Source: Mytilus trossulus (lineage: Eukaryota > Mollusca > Bivalvia > Mytilida > Mytilidae). From it: 64,000 nt of DNA. A program made the translations under genes and the position numbers. The notes under the pieces are model-generated. The model saw only the letters and a list, made by a program, of their open reading frames with translations, was not told the DNA's origin and made no database searches. This document shows positions 12,101 to 21,697 of this stretch, piece after piece. Within the stretch, counting starts at the first letter, position 1. Each line of letters starts with the position of its first letter. Location of the stretch: NCBI RefSeq assembly GCF_036588685.1, contig NC_086375.1:9789916-9853915 (forward strand). Reading direction: 5' to 3'.

Positions 12101-15100
12101 GTTGTTGTTGATGTCTGACCACAGTGACCTCACCCTGTTATTGCCCTGACTAACCTGTTGTTGTTCCATCATTTGTTTCTGTGATCTCTCAGCCTCTATA
12201 AGTTGTTGTTGATGTCTGACCCTCTCACTCTGTTATTGCCCTGACTTACCTGTTGTTGTTCCATCATTTGTTTCTGTGATCTCTCAGCTTCTATAAGTTG
12301 TTGTTGATGTCTGACCCTCTCCATCATTTCCTGTTCTGACGACTGTTTATTCTGTGACTCTAGTAACTGCTGCTGAAGAGCTACCTTTTGTTGTAAATCA
12401 TCTTCACCATCATCCTCGTCCTCATCGTCTTCCTGTATTCACAAATTTAAAGTCATTTGAAACCTCAAATTGAAAAAAAATGATGCATATGATTGGTAGA
12501 CTTAATGGATAGTTTTCATTATAAATCTTATGTACATAAACTTTTTCCTGAAGAAAACTCTTTAATTTGTCCACTTTCAGAAGAACTTTATTTTATTTTA
12601 AATTGCTTGCTTCCAGGAATTTATGATTATATGATATCTTTGGGTAAAAAATGATAAAATCGTGCACAGAAGACTAATTTTATGATATATACATGCATAG
12701 ATGTTATTTTCATGTTTGACTTGTTCATCACAATATGTTTTTGAGAAAGTTGCTGATTTTTCGTTCATTTCTGTACACCATAGACAGGTGGAAGGATCTT
12801 TAATATGAGGTTAGGATTGGGCCTTTATTTATTTTTTTCTGAAATTCTGGATTTAATATTGATTGATCAGACAATTTTTGCACTTGATTATTGTAAATCT
12901 AATTATAAATTCGACTATATAATGCATCAGAAATAGGAATCATTGTCTGCTCAAACAACAAAAAATCCTATTAGTGAAAAAACACAACCAAGAGGATAAC
13001 CTGACAAGCTTAATAGGTGGTATCACTATATATATTTTTACTTTGACTAATTCCAATAAATTTTATTTTCATTTAATAAACCCTTTTCTAATTTTCATGT
13101 CAGTGATTATATTACATGTATTATTTAAAATAACTTTGTATCAGTCAAATTATTATAGGTGAACTTAATTTACTACCATAAGCTTATACTACCTTGAACT
13201 GTTCAATAGAAATACAAAAGTCTTACCTCTTCTTCTGAAAAATCAAAACAGTCATTCATTATATAAACATGTTTGTTGATATCTAGTCCATGTAATGAAT
13301 GAACGCTAAGTTACATTCATTTTTTGTACATTGCACCACAAAAAATGCATGTTTAAAATATTATAATCAATAATTCTATAAAGTCAAACAGGTAAACTGC
13401 ATTTATATGTTTTTATTCACATTATATTTTATCTAATTTTTTTTCATTACATACATTGTAACATGTTGAATTAATGTAATGGGATTTGAAATGTCTATAG
13501 CTATATCAAACAAATACAGACCTTGTTTAATAGGCGGCTAAATATAATATTTTTGTTTTTGTTTTGTACAACATTGTAAATGGGTAAAAGGTGAGGGTAG
13601 TGATGTTAAAGGGTACTAGCAAATCAAGCCAACGTTTACGTCTTCAGCAAGGTACAATTATCTTGATTCTCTTTTAGAGGAGATACATGTAAAATAGTAA
13701 AGCATTACAAAAATCGAGTGTCACCACCAATAAAACTTTTCTATCATTTCAAACTGAATAAATCAGTTTTTACTTAGAGTTAAAACTCCATCCTGATGCA
13801 TTATCAGTGATAGCTAATTAATTTATTCTATAATTTTCTGTGGTTACTACCATGTTTGAACAATTCATTCAAAACCAACATCTAACCACAAGAAAAGAGA
13901 GTGATTAGTTGTTGTTGGTTGCATTTTGTCTCCCAGGGGCCTTCAATAGTTACTATGGCCCATGCAATATTGATTTTGCTGATTGTTGATGTTCATACAT
14001 TGGCCTGTAATCATTCAATTTTGTGTCTTCAGTTCTTAGATTGATAGAAGTCTTACTGAAATCATACCTCATCTCATTATTTTATAAATTGGTTTGGAAT
14101 CAAGCCACAACGAAAACGCCTTACATGAATAAAAATATATTATTTATTTACCATTTTCCTGCATAGGCGTTCCATCTTCATCGTCCTCATTTTCTGTTTG
14201 TGACTCCTAATTAACATAAAATATAGCTTAAGTGAATAGAAGAGTAGATGAATTTTTAAAAATGTCAGGTAGAATTGCAGCCTTCAAGGTGCTATGTTAA
14301 TCTACATTAAGCAGCAGCAATAATTTTGAGGGGTAGCTTCACTAATCATGTACAAATGGGGGGAAAATATATACCTCAACTTCAATGAACAATTACCAGT
14401 GGCAGATACAGATGCAGAAGTTTTCATAATGTGGGGGCCCGCTCCAGTCATGCTTCAGTGATTCCATATATATTCAAATTAATTTTTCCAAAAATAAGGG
14501 GGTGGGGGCTGTCCTCCCTGAAAACCCCTTTAAATCCACCTCTGATTACTTATACACATAGAGTCAATTTTAATCACAGTTTGGACCACTAAACCAATAT
14601 TACATGGAGACCATGGAATGAAAATTAACTATATATCAAAAACATACCTCAACATAATGTTCATGAAGTCTTGTAATTAGATCTGCCTTTAGTCCTGTAA
14701 ATAAATTATAAAATAAATTTAGAAAAATGTACGAGGATATGAGTTCAAGGGTTAAGGTGGTCAAACATTGAAAAATAATTAGTGCCACATAAGTTATCCA
14801 TTTCAACATTTTATATTTTAACACCATTTTAATAAATGTTTATGAAATTATCACTTATCGGTAATTTTCTACACATTTCTATGTAATAACAGTAACTGCA
14901 AAATGGACAGACATGAAAGAATACTGTGACTGAAAATTTCTTTCAAACAAACTTGACAAAACTTTCAACCAGTCACATTTAATAGATTTCAACATATAAT
15001 TTAAAAGCATCTTTTTTTTTAAGTTATGCACACCAAATATATACATACATGTATGTATGTACATGTTTCAAAATAATAGTGGTCTTAGGTCAATGAATCT

Positions 15101-18100
15101 CAATTAGACAGCATCCCAAAGATTTACCATAAACATGACAAAATAGACATCCCTTCCTTTTCCAATACAGAGGTCTCTTAAACCTTTCCAACATAGACAT
15201 GCAATTAAACCTATTAGAAGTTTAGCCCAGTTTAAACACACATTTCAGACAATAAATATTTTTTTCTTGGTTTAAAAAAATCATAAGCATAATTTTCTTT
15301 AGAAAATTGTCATTTTACATGTACTTGTCAGTTATCTTTTTCAATTTTGATTTAACTTAAATTCTCTTTGACAATATTAATTGTATCACAGTTTGGCAAC
15401 CGCAATCAAGTAGTTCAAATAAAATTTGAATAAAAAATATTTATATGAATTGCTTCCAAGAAACATTTTAAAATCAAATTGATTGAATGACTGAAATCTC
15501 ACTTTGGATTATTCTTAGTAATGTGTTCTCTTTTTCAGAAAATTTCTATAATATAAACAAGAGATAATGCTGAATGTATGTAAACAAAGATCACTGATGC
15601 ATTATTATTCAATGGATACCAATTTCTGTGGATTTTGGGGTTTAGGTAAAGTTTCCATGGATTTAAATGTTCAACAAAATTGAAGTTTTTTATAAGCATG
15701 ATAAGCTTATTAATAAACTTTAGAGAAAAAAAAAATACAATATCCACGAACATGCAATTTTCCTGCAATTCACGAAAATTGGTATACACAAAAATAAGAT
15801 ATAGAGTGCAGATGAAGACATAAAAAAAGCTAAGTTCCCTCGTTAGTATCTCACCTTCTTCATCTCCTATAACTAATTAGTTAATAAATAATAACAGATA
15901 AAGAAAATGAAACATGTAAATGAAGATTGTAAATAATCCATCAATTTTGTCAATTAGTAATCCAAAACAAAACCCCAAGCTGAATGAAATACATATCATG
16001 TGTCTCAGCTTTGCTTACCAGGATCTGAAATTTCCTTCTACCTATTTTTCTGATAATTATAACTATCAGCCAATAAAATGTTCGCCTTCAAATTGTATAA
16101 TGTGTATGTGTGAATTATGACAAAAAAGCCCTGGATCCTGATAGATCTTACAAGTTTTACTAGAAGGGAGACGAATCTTGTGAGATCTTTGAAAGCACAA
16201 TGCAGATACATGATCTGTTGGGTTTTTTTCAGATAGAAAAGAGAGCATTGTTATGAACCATCATTCTCTGGGCATTCTCAATTTTGTTATTTTTTTTTTT
16301 GGGAGTTAATGGGACATCATCATACCATATGTATTATGGTACTGGCTACAATTTTGTTGAAAATGTAACAATGATGAAAAGTAAGTTAGTTTTCAAGAAT
16401 GCTTTGACAGATAGGAACTGATTACCATGATTAAATACTGTACATGTAAATTCAGAAATCATTGCGATTTTTATTATTGCAATAAATGCGACAGGATTAT
16501 AATCGCAATAATTCAAACTCACATTTTGAAATTTTTTATATGTATTTTTAAAAAAAATTCTCAAAACTATAATTGCGTTCTAGCATGTTTAGTCAAAATG
16601 ACAAATTTGCAATAACAAATGACCACAATAATTTCTGAATTTACAATATTGAAATAACAATAATATATAGGGTGGGTCTCACAGGAGTCTAAGCGTGACT
16701 GCCGATTTTTTGAAAGCGTGACACGTGAAAGTCAAATTATAGTGTCGTGAAAAAGGAAAATGAGGTCTAGCGGGACCCGGAAAATGAAAAAAAATGAGAA
16801 TTGCATACGTACATTGTGTAAGTGGGAGACAGGAATCAGACAAAACAGTAAGGGGGTCCTGGATAGGAACACCCCCCATTGAGACCCCTTTAGGCCCTGG
16901 CTTTGATTATGTTGATATCCGAAATAGTATCAAATACAGTAGACTCCGGCCAATCGGATACCCAAAATGTCAGCTAAAAATATCCGATTGTCCGATATAT
17001 TCAATTAGCCGATGAACGTATATTCCTCCAAGTTTTTTTTCAAACTTGACAGACACAACCCTAAGATACCAATAGCTATTATAGCTGCTTTATTAATGGA
17101 AATTTGTAACTAATCTCAATGTTTTTTTCAGGTACAAGTTCGGATAATTCGGTTGATTGAGTAATAGATCGATCAGTTGATTATAATGTATTTTGTTTAT
17201 CTGTCAATCTGTTGATTTTTAATTATGTGTTGATTATCTGAATAAAATATGTACCTCTTAAATAATGAGACTTGTTGTTTTTGCTTGATTTGTTACATTT
17301 GTGTGTTAAAACAGGTAAAAGCTAAAAATAACTATGAATTCTCGGAAGTAGGCCACAGGTAAATCTATTAATAGCTTAAGTAGCTGATCGAACTCGGATA
17401 TAATTTTCTACAGTTTTTTATTTATGAAACACAAGTATCTATTTTATTTGTCGTGGTTCAAAATAAAAGGCTGAATATTATGCAAATTAGGAAAATGGCG
17501 TACGTGTGTACAAGTTACATAAATCTATTTCACCTGGGATATGCTATTGACAAACGATTCCTTATTTTTACACGGGACTTTTATATATATTTTAATAAAT
17601 TGTTGAGAAAGAGGTACTTTTCATTCATATTTAATAAATATTGATGAACATCACGCACGGTTTATTATTTCTGTCGTGTCGTTGTTTGTGAAGTAAATGA
17701 TAACGAAAAGCCGAAGATCACATTTGGATAAACACATAACAAACACATCTTAGGCAAAATATAATATCAGATTCATAAAATAAAACAAGACAACAAGAAA
17801 AAACATGTTTTATTTGACTGTAAAAGATCGTTTTATTAATAAAATGAAACATTTCTGTACTGAAGTTTTCTTAAACTACGAATGGCGCAACTTCCGGCTC
17901 CCTTACCTGTCAAAAAAAATATGAAATTATTTCAAAATATTCGATTGTACATGGTTTTCACACATTTTTCATGAATATTCCTATCCAATTAGCCGATATA
18001 TTCTAATAACCGATATTCGATTATCCGATGTATTTTGACTGAAATGTATAGGAAATGGTTAGGTGTTTTGACATAATATTACAATAGACGATATATTTGT

Positions 18101-19219
18101 TTAACCGATATATTTGTTTAACCGATATCCGATTAGGTGGAGTCTACTGTACAATAAAAAAAGGTTATATTGCTCTGTTGGAATGATGGTTTGGGTTTGG
18201 AATGGATAAATTATGAACACTACAATAATATTTGTGTCTACAGCTACAAAAAGAGAGACGAAAGATACCAAAGGGACAGTCAAACTCATAAATCTAAAAC
18301 AAACTGACAACGCCATGGCTAAAAAAGAAAAAGACAAACAGAAAAACAATAGTACACATGACACAACATAGAAAACTAAAGAATAAACAACACGAACCCC
18401 ACCAAAAACTAGGGGTGATCTCAGGTGCTCCGGAAGGGTAAGCAGGAACTGCTCCACATGCGGCACCCGTCGTGTTGCTTATGTGATTACAAATCCGGTA
18501 AATAGTCTAATTCGGTAGGTCAAATTCATGAAAAGGAAGGGGATTGTAGTTACGACGTAAGGAACATGTCCGATATCATTTGTGAAATGGTTATTCCATA
18601 ACGGTCAACCAACTCGTGATGGCGTCCGTAAAATTTACGAAGGGATGATTTCAACTTCACCATTTGGAACTCTTGATTTAATAGCTTCCTTGTGAGCAGT
18701 AACCCTCTATCAAGAAAATCATGATAGGAAATGCAAGCACGGGAATATCGTATCAATTGAGAGATATATACCCTGTATGGAGGTGCTGCTGGAATGTTAC
18801 TACTTAGAAATGGAAAGTTCACAATTGGAAAGCTGAAATCATCTCTTTTGTCGTAAAGTTTTGTCTTCAACCGACCCTCTGTACAATGCCGTTTTAAAAA
18901 CGATGAGACCATTCATTCCTGTTACTTGACAATCTATGTTCTAAAGAGCATGCATTATAGATTATTATAGGACAAAATTACGACCACAAGACATATGGAT
19001 GATGAAAATAGAAATTGTTTGGCCTGTGTTATGATATAAAAAAAAAATGGATTGCATATATTTTGTTGTAGTAGCCATTTTAAACATTCGTTGTTGACCT
19101 TTACAATGAAAGTAGAAAATAAGAAAACCTTGAGTAGATAATCCTAGCTCTGTTAATTTCTGTTTTAACTCAACAACTTTAAGTTTCTTTAATTCGTCAG
19201 TCGTAGGTACCGACGCCAT
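2842..19219 (-). CDS. SF3B2: SF3B2 (SF3b subunit 2, SAP145), 13 coding exons, 3' end outside window
   Basis: Component of the U2 snRNP SF3b complex, which binds the branch-site region in the nucleus. Coding exons in transcript order: 19219-19129, 14694-14648, 14206-14152, 13234-13227 (8 nt), 12432-12250, 10151-9989, 8646-7820, 7179-7041, 6572-6475, 5962-5847, 5005-4927, 4534-4400, 3150-2842; together 2250 nt, 750 codons, with all phases agreeing. Residues about 10-46 are a SAP motif split over exons 1-2; 47-75 acidic; 80-180 Gln/Glu-rich, probably coiled coil; 183-458 Pro/Gly-rich; 538-575 a Lys-rich stretch then VNVEYV, matching VEIEYV of animal SF3B2; 648-750 the near-invariant core (RPDVVEMHDVTAQDP, PVPRHWCFKRKYLQGKRG, KPPFELPDFIKATGI). 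The DUF382/PSP C-terminal part lies beyond the left edge. Start chosen because the SAP motif follows 10 residues later. Oddity: three donor sites are tandemly repeated into introns. Identity is very sure; the 8-nt exon is inferred from frame. Confidence 0.96.
3151..4399. other. SF3B2 intron 12, with short mussel-type repeat and an unexplained antisense ORF
   Basis: Mostly AT-rich. 3725-3805 matches a dispersed repeat (GTTGTCTCATTGACAATCAT, then a run ending CACATCTTC) seen at several other places in the window. A plus-strand open frame at 4000-4284 ends in a Lys/Arg-rich segment with normal codon appearance (about 4085-4284) that I cannot identify; it may be a captured 3' exon or decayed retrocopy. 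Confidence 0.4.
4085..4284 (+). pseudogene. Unidentified basic ORF fragment in SF3B2 intron 12
   Basis: Open frame on the strand opposite to SF3B2, ending at a TGA at 4282-4284. The last 66 codons include NNRLITPKKPEASHWRFLNT and a Lys/Arg-rich tail ending DDWESVTIGL, higher in complexity than the surrounding AT-rich intron. A TTTTGTCAAG just before 4085 could be a 3' splice site. No family recognised. Could be a fragment of a gene copied by retroposition or chance; low confidence. Confidence 0.25.
5411..5868. repeat. 22-bp minisatellite containing the SF3B2 exon 10 splice donor
   Basis: About 20 copies of a 22-bp unit, on the minus strand TTAATGTAGAGTAAGTTTAA with small variations. Copies of ACTTAC(TCTA) occur at 5419, 5441, 5463, 5485, 5507, 5529 and so on to 5841. 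The copy at 5841-5862 is the real exon/intron edge: GTAGA|GTAAGT, with GTA GA being the last coding bases of exon 10. The array therefore runs directly from coding sequence into intron 10 and repeats a consensus 5' splice site. Confidence 0.95.
7820..8646 (-). CDS. SF3B2: SF3B2 exon 7: long proline/glycine-rich exon
   Basis: 827 nt, 276 codons, entirely low-complexity Pro/Gly/Gln/Met. The first part carries at least six LMQS-like repeats with GGPP spacers; the second is built of RPPGPP-type units. Vertebrate SF3B2 has a shorter proline-rich stretch at the equivalent place, so the difference is repeat expansion inside one exon. Acceptor TTTCAG|TTCCTAGG and donor CCAAAG|GTAAGT are strong. PPGPP-type segments are known ligands of WW and GYF domains; that role here is inference. 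The glycine-rich open frames on the plus strand of this stretch are antisense shadows. Confidence 0.92.
8856..9430. mobile_element. Nested inverted-repeat element in SF3B2 intron 6
   Basis: Outer imperfect inverted ends at 8856-8890 (GGTCAGGTAAGGACCGATTT) and 9391-9430, and an inner pair at 9076-9107 and 9164-9194 (GTGGCCGCATCCGTGTTCAT versus its near reverse complement). About 575 bp, no ORF. Looks like a MITE with strong fold-back potential; superfamily not assigned. Confidence 0.65.
9821..9989. repeat. Tandem copies of SF3B2 exon 6 3' edge and donor
   Basis: The exon 6 edge CAAGCTCCACCAG|GTAGGTTC at 9989/9988 recurs nearly exactly at 9921/9920 (CAGCAGCAAGCTCCACCAG|GTAGGTTC) and more diverged at 9825/9824. 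Spacings are 68 and 96 bases. Only the first donor keeps the frame into exon 7. Confidence 0.9.
10910..12310. repeat. Tandem array of SF3B2 exon 5 coding tail plus splice donor (about 14 copies)
   Basis: Units of 95, 101 or 109 bp each hold, on the minus strand, about 66-70 coding bases of exon 5 (RHQQQLIEAERSQKQMMEQQ region) followed by CAACAG|GTAAGT. Donor positions are near 10917, 11022, 11131, 11240, 11335, 11430, 11531, 11640, 11749, 11858, 11953, 12048, 12149 and 12244 (the real one). All keep GT; variants are GTACGT (two), GTTAGT (two) and GTAGGT (first). Spacing repeats with a 618-bp period (11022-11640 versus 11640-12149), showing a recent higher-order duplication. Confidence 0.95.
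12433..14151. other. SF3B2 introns 3 and 4: AT-rich, no recognised element
   Basis: Apart from the 8-nt exon at 13227-13234 I see only AT-rich sequence with short homopolymer runs. The open frame at 12974-13162 has no coding character. Confidence 0.4.
13227..13234 (-). CDS. SF3B2: SF3B2 exon 4: 8-nt microexon
   Basis: Eight bases AAGAAGAG between TTTTTCAG and GTAAGA. Exon 3 ends with one base of a codon, and joining it directly to exon 5 hits a TGA after three codons. Inserting these 8 nt restores the frame and gives three Glu codons inside an acidic run. No other short segment with both splice sites was seen in the 1.7 kb between exons 3 and 5. Confidence 0.75.
14395..14545. mobile_element. 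Short TIR element in SF3B2 intron 2
   Basis: Ends CAGTGGCAGATACAG and CCACCTCTG are imperfect inverted repeats related to the element at 1957-2100. The flanks share ATTAC, a possible 5-bp target duplication. G-runs (GTGGGGGCCC, GGGGGTGGGGG) mark it out from the AT-rich intron. About 150 bp, no ORF. Confidence 0.45.
16444..16650. mobile_element. MITE with GTAAATTCAGAAAT ends, copy 1
   Basis: Ends ACATGTAAATTCAGAAATCA and TTTCTGAATTTACAATATT are inverted repeats. A second copy with the same ends and similar interior is at 37370-37562 in RRP36 intron 4. About 200 bp, AT-rich, no ORF. Confidence 0.65.
16937..18149. mobile_element. pogo/Tigger-like non-autonomous element, 1.2 kb
   Basis: Begins CAGTAGACTCCGGCCAATCG and ends with the inverse, CCGATTAGGTGGAGTCTACTG, between TA dinucleotides at 16935-16936 and 18150-18151. 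CAGT termini with TA duplication are typical of pogo/Tigger elements. Subterminal repeats of the form ATCCGATNNNCCGATATA occur at both ends (16980-17010 and 17985-18130), which could be transposase-binding sites. No transposase ORF. Lies in SF3B2 intron 1. Confidence 0.75.
18240..18912 (-). pseudogene. Penelope-like reverse transcriptase C-terminal fragment with 3' flank
   Basis: The minus-strand frame 18912-18550 encodes the thumb side of an RT with the family signature [39 protein letters not shown] and KSSLRKFYGRHHELVDRYG. This is the RT type I associate with Penelope-like elements of bivalves, fish and corals. Downstream (18549 to 18240) is a repeat with GAGTTTGACTGTCCCTTTGG, abundant in mussel DNA as I recall, and probably the element's 3' non-coding end. 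No palm domain here, so 5'-truncated. Family assignment is moderately sure. Confidence 0.7.
19129..19219 (-). CDS. SF3B2: SF3B2 exon 1: start codon and first half of SAP motif
   Basis: Encodes 30 residues plus one base, beginning MASVPTTDEL and ending in GLSTQ, the first helix of the SAP DNA/RNA-binding motif. The donor is CAAG|GTTTTC, a weak one (only GT matches well). Exon 2 at 14694-14648 supplies the second SAP helix (LKADLITRLHEH) in the correct phase. Intron 1 is about 4.4 kb and carries several mobile elements. Confidence 0.93.
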
Positions 19220-19546
19220 GCTGGATCATATAATGAAGTCCGAAGAGTACCGAGAATGAATAAAAGGGTAGAACAAATTACGACTATTGATTGTAATACG
19301 ATCATGTACAAACACTTTTTGTAAATCACGGATCAGTACTAATATCCGGGTTTTGTAACATTGAGCGAACAACTAGTACTGAGGTCCTCTGAGTATTTCA
19401 GTTAAAACTTCATAATCTGATAATAGAAGCGGACACAGTAAAATCTTTTTAACTTTAGGCAATTCAAAATTGAAAGTTTTTTTTCTTCCAAAGCCTATTT
19501 TTGCAATATTTCATGTAATTCAACTTAAAACAAAATTGTATATCCT

Positions 19547-19634
19547 CAATCTAATTAAAATATTGATCTCTGATTACGTTATACTGCATATGAGCAGTAT
19601 AACGTAATCAGAGATCAATATTTTAATTAGATTG
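19547..19634. mobile_element. 88-bp near-perfect hairpin with 9-bp target duplication
   Basis: Two 41-nt arms (19547-19587 and 19594-19634) are exact reverse complements with a 6-nt loop ATATGA. The hairpin sits between direct repeats GTATATCCT at 19538-19546 and 19635-19643. It lies about 330 bp upstream of the SF3B2 start codon. A 9-bp duplication suggests a Mutator-type or similar transposase acting in trans. Confidence 0.85.
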
Positions 19635-20302
19635 GTATATCCTATAATTCTATTCTATTCCCAATTTTAATGCTAAAAAAGAGACATATATGTTACTTTT
19701 AGTCGTGACCGTCCTTTACTTTAATAGATGAGAAAACTGTGATGGCTGGTTATTTAGAGTCGGCATATTTATACATAATCTATACTATTAAACGAGAAGA
19801 CCTCATTTTTGGTGTCGCTTCTCTTCTTTCCACAATAAATTAATCAACACGCCTATGTGTCCTATAGGTACAGTGCATAGTGGCATTTGTCATCCATTCA
19901 TATGATTATTCAGATTGAGTTATTTTTGGAGAAAAACGAGAAAAAAGGCATCCGGATATTGTTCCGTCATTGGACGAAATTTTAAGTAAGATTAGACTTC
20001 CGGTTTGCGTTTTTCTGTATACTTTGAACATACATATACAAAGAATAAAGTGTATTTTCAAAATTCTATCTGCTATCATTTTCAAGTTAACTATCCACGG
20101 CATTCACAGAGTTTATTAAATAGAGAGGGTCTGTATACTTTATCAATGACCACTATGGATCGATTAGTAAACTTCGAATTGAAAGTAAATACACTATATT
20201 TATATAGTAATGAATGTTCATAATATACAGATAAGCGCTACAATTATTCATGTGAACTTTTGATACCTTTTCTGAAAATTTTACAAAATTCATTGATTAC
20301 AA

Positions 20303-20575
20303 AAAAAAGAAGATGTGGTATGATTGCCATGTTGAGACAACTCTCCACAATAGACCAATATGACACAGATATTAACAACTATAGGCTACCGTACGACATT
20401 CAACAACGAGCAAAGCCCATACCGCATACTCAGTTTTAAAAGGCCCCGAACTGACAATGTAAAACAATTCAAACCAGAAAACAAGCGGCCTTATTTATGT
20501 ACAAAAAAATGAACGGAAAACAAATATGTAACACATAAACAAACAACAACCACTGAATTACAGGCTCCTTATTTG
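20303..20575. repeat. Dispersed mussel-type repeat (AAGATGTGGTATGATTGCCA)
   Basis: About 270 bp starting AAGAAGATGTGGTATGATTG, running through GGCCCCGAACTGACAATGTA to CCACTGAATTACAGGCTCC. Shorter relatives are at 3725-3805, 27180-27290, 30172-30235, 32722-32775, 36272-36350 and 51270-51330. No ORF. Confidence 0.7.
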
Positions 20576-20783
20576 AATGTTCATAACATACTAAATGTAT
20601 GTTCATATTGAAATTGATAGAGAACCAAAAAAATGGGGATATTGGAAATAAAGGAGGGGGGATAAAAAAAAAAAAAAAAAAACATTTTCCTGTCCCCGAT
20701 AACCTATGACTTATGATACTTTTGCTGAAATTTTCCAGTCATTCAATATTTTACAAAATTCTTCCAACAACACTTTACAAACT

Positions 20784-21050
20784 TTAAACTACGCTCTGAA
20801 TGCCCGCGATTTCGCGGGTGTGTTCTAGTAACACACAAACTGACATGAGCTCTGGTGAGCTCTGTAACCGACTATACATACTGACGCGAATTCGCGTAGT
20901 CGGAAACCCGAGGAAAAAAAACAAAGCCAAAAACAAGATTTTTTTCCCGTTTTCGCGTTTTCGTTTTGGTGTTTTTACATTTTCGACTACGCGTTTTCCG
21001 TGGCGTTTTTTGTGTTTTCGGGAAGTTGGCATTTTGGCGTCTTAATTCGT
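20784..21050. other. Palindrome-rich G+C island in intergenic DNA
   Basis: Contains CCCGCGATTTCGCGGG, GAGCTCTGGTGAGCTC, GCGAATTCGC and paired blocks ACTACGCG/CGCGTAGT, in otherwise AT-rich DNA. Open frames run on both strands across it but have no recognisable protein. Probably part of an undescribed repeat. Confidence 0.4.
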
Positions 21051-21697
21051 AACGTTAGTAAAGCAATGCATTTGATGATAACAAAAAAAAACAAAAAAAC
21101 AGCACCCTATGAAAATTAGAACTTTTGGGCTATTTTTTTTAAAGGTTGAAAGCGCGCATGTATTGAACTTTAATATATACGGAAAATGCATTGTACATTC
21201 AATTAGTCGTTTCTTTTCAGTGTTGACTAGTAAATATTCATGTTTTGTGTGTAGTCTATGAATTCACTATGATCAAAAATAGTATTGAACACATCACAAA
21301 AACATACATACTTGAATTCAAAATTGAAATTAAAAAAACAAAAATGACTATATAAGTTTTTTTTCTCCAAATTTTAATTTTAAACACATAGAAATATAAT
21401 TTTTAAGAATGCTTTTATAATTTAAGTATGTTTATATGTCTGCTATGGTTTAATACTACTTTTGTAACGTTTTATGTCAGTGATATTTAATAGAAATATA
21501 CATGATCTATCTATCTACTAGTATGTTGCTAAAAGCTAGCACAATCAGTATTTTTTATTTTGATTTGCAGTCAAGTTTTGGCAAGTCTAATAAGATAGAC
21601 GAGAAAACGTTTAATTCAGAGTTTTAAAAAAACACAGCCAGTCAGTCAGTCATTTTTATCATAAATGTTATACCAAGGTATATTCTAGTAAGCCGGA

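Noticed and set aside
10910-12310. Regular repeats resembling a CRISPR array
   Set aside because: Spacers are nearly identical to each other and the unit is host coding sequence plus a splice donor; the genome is animal.
20784-21045. Overlapping ORFs on both strands as a gene
   Set aside because: Basic low-complexity peptides on both strands, explained by palindromic repeat sequence.
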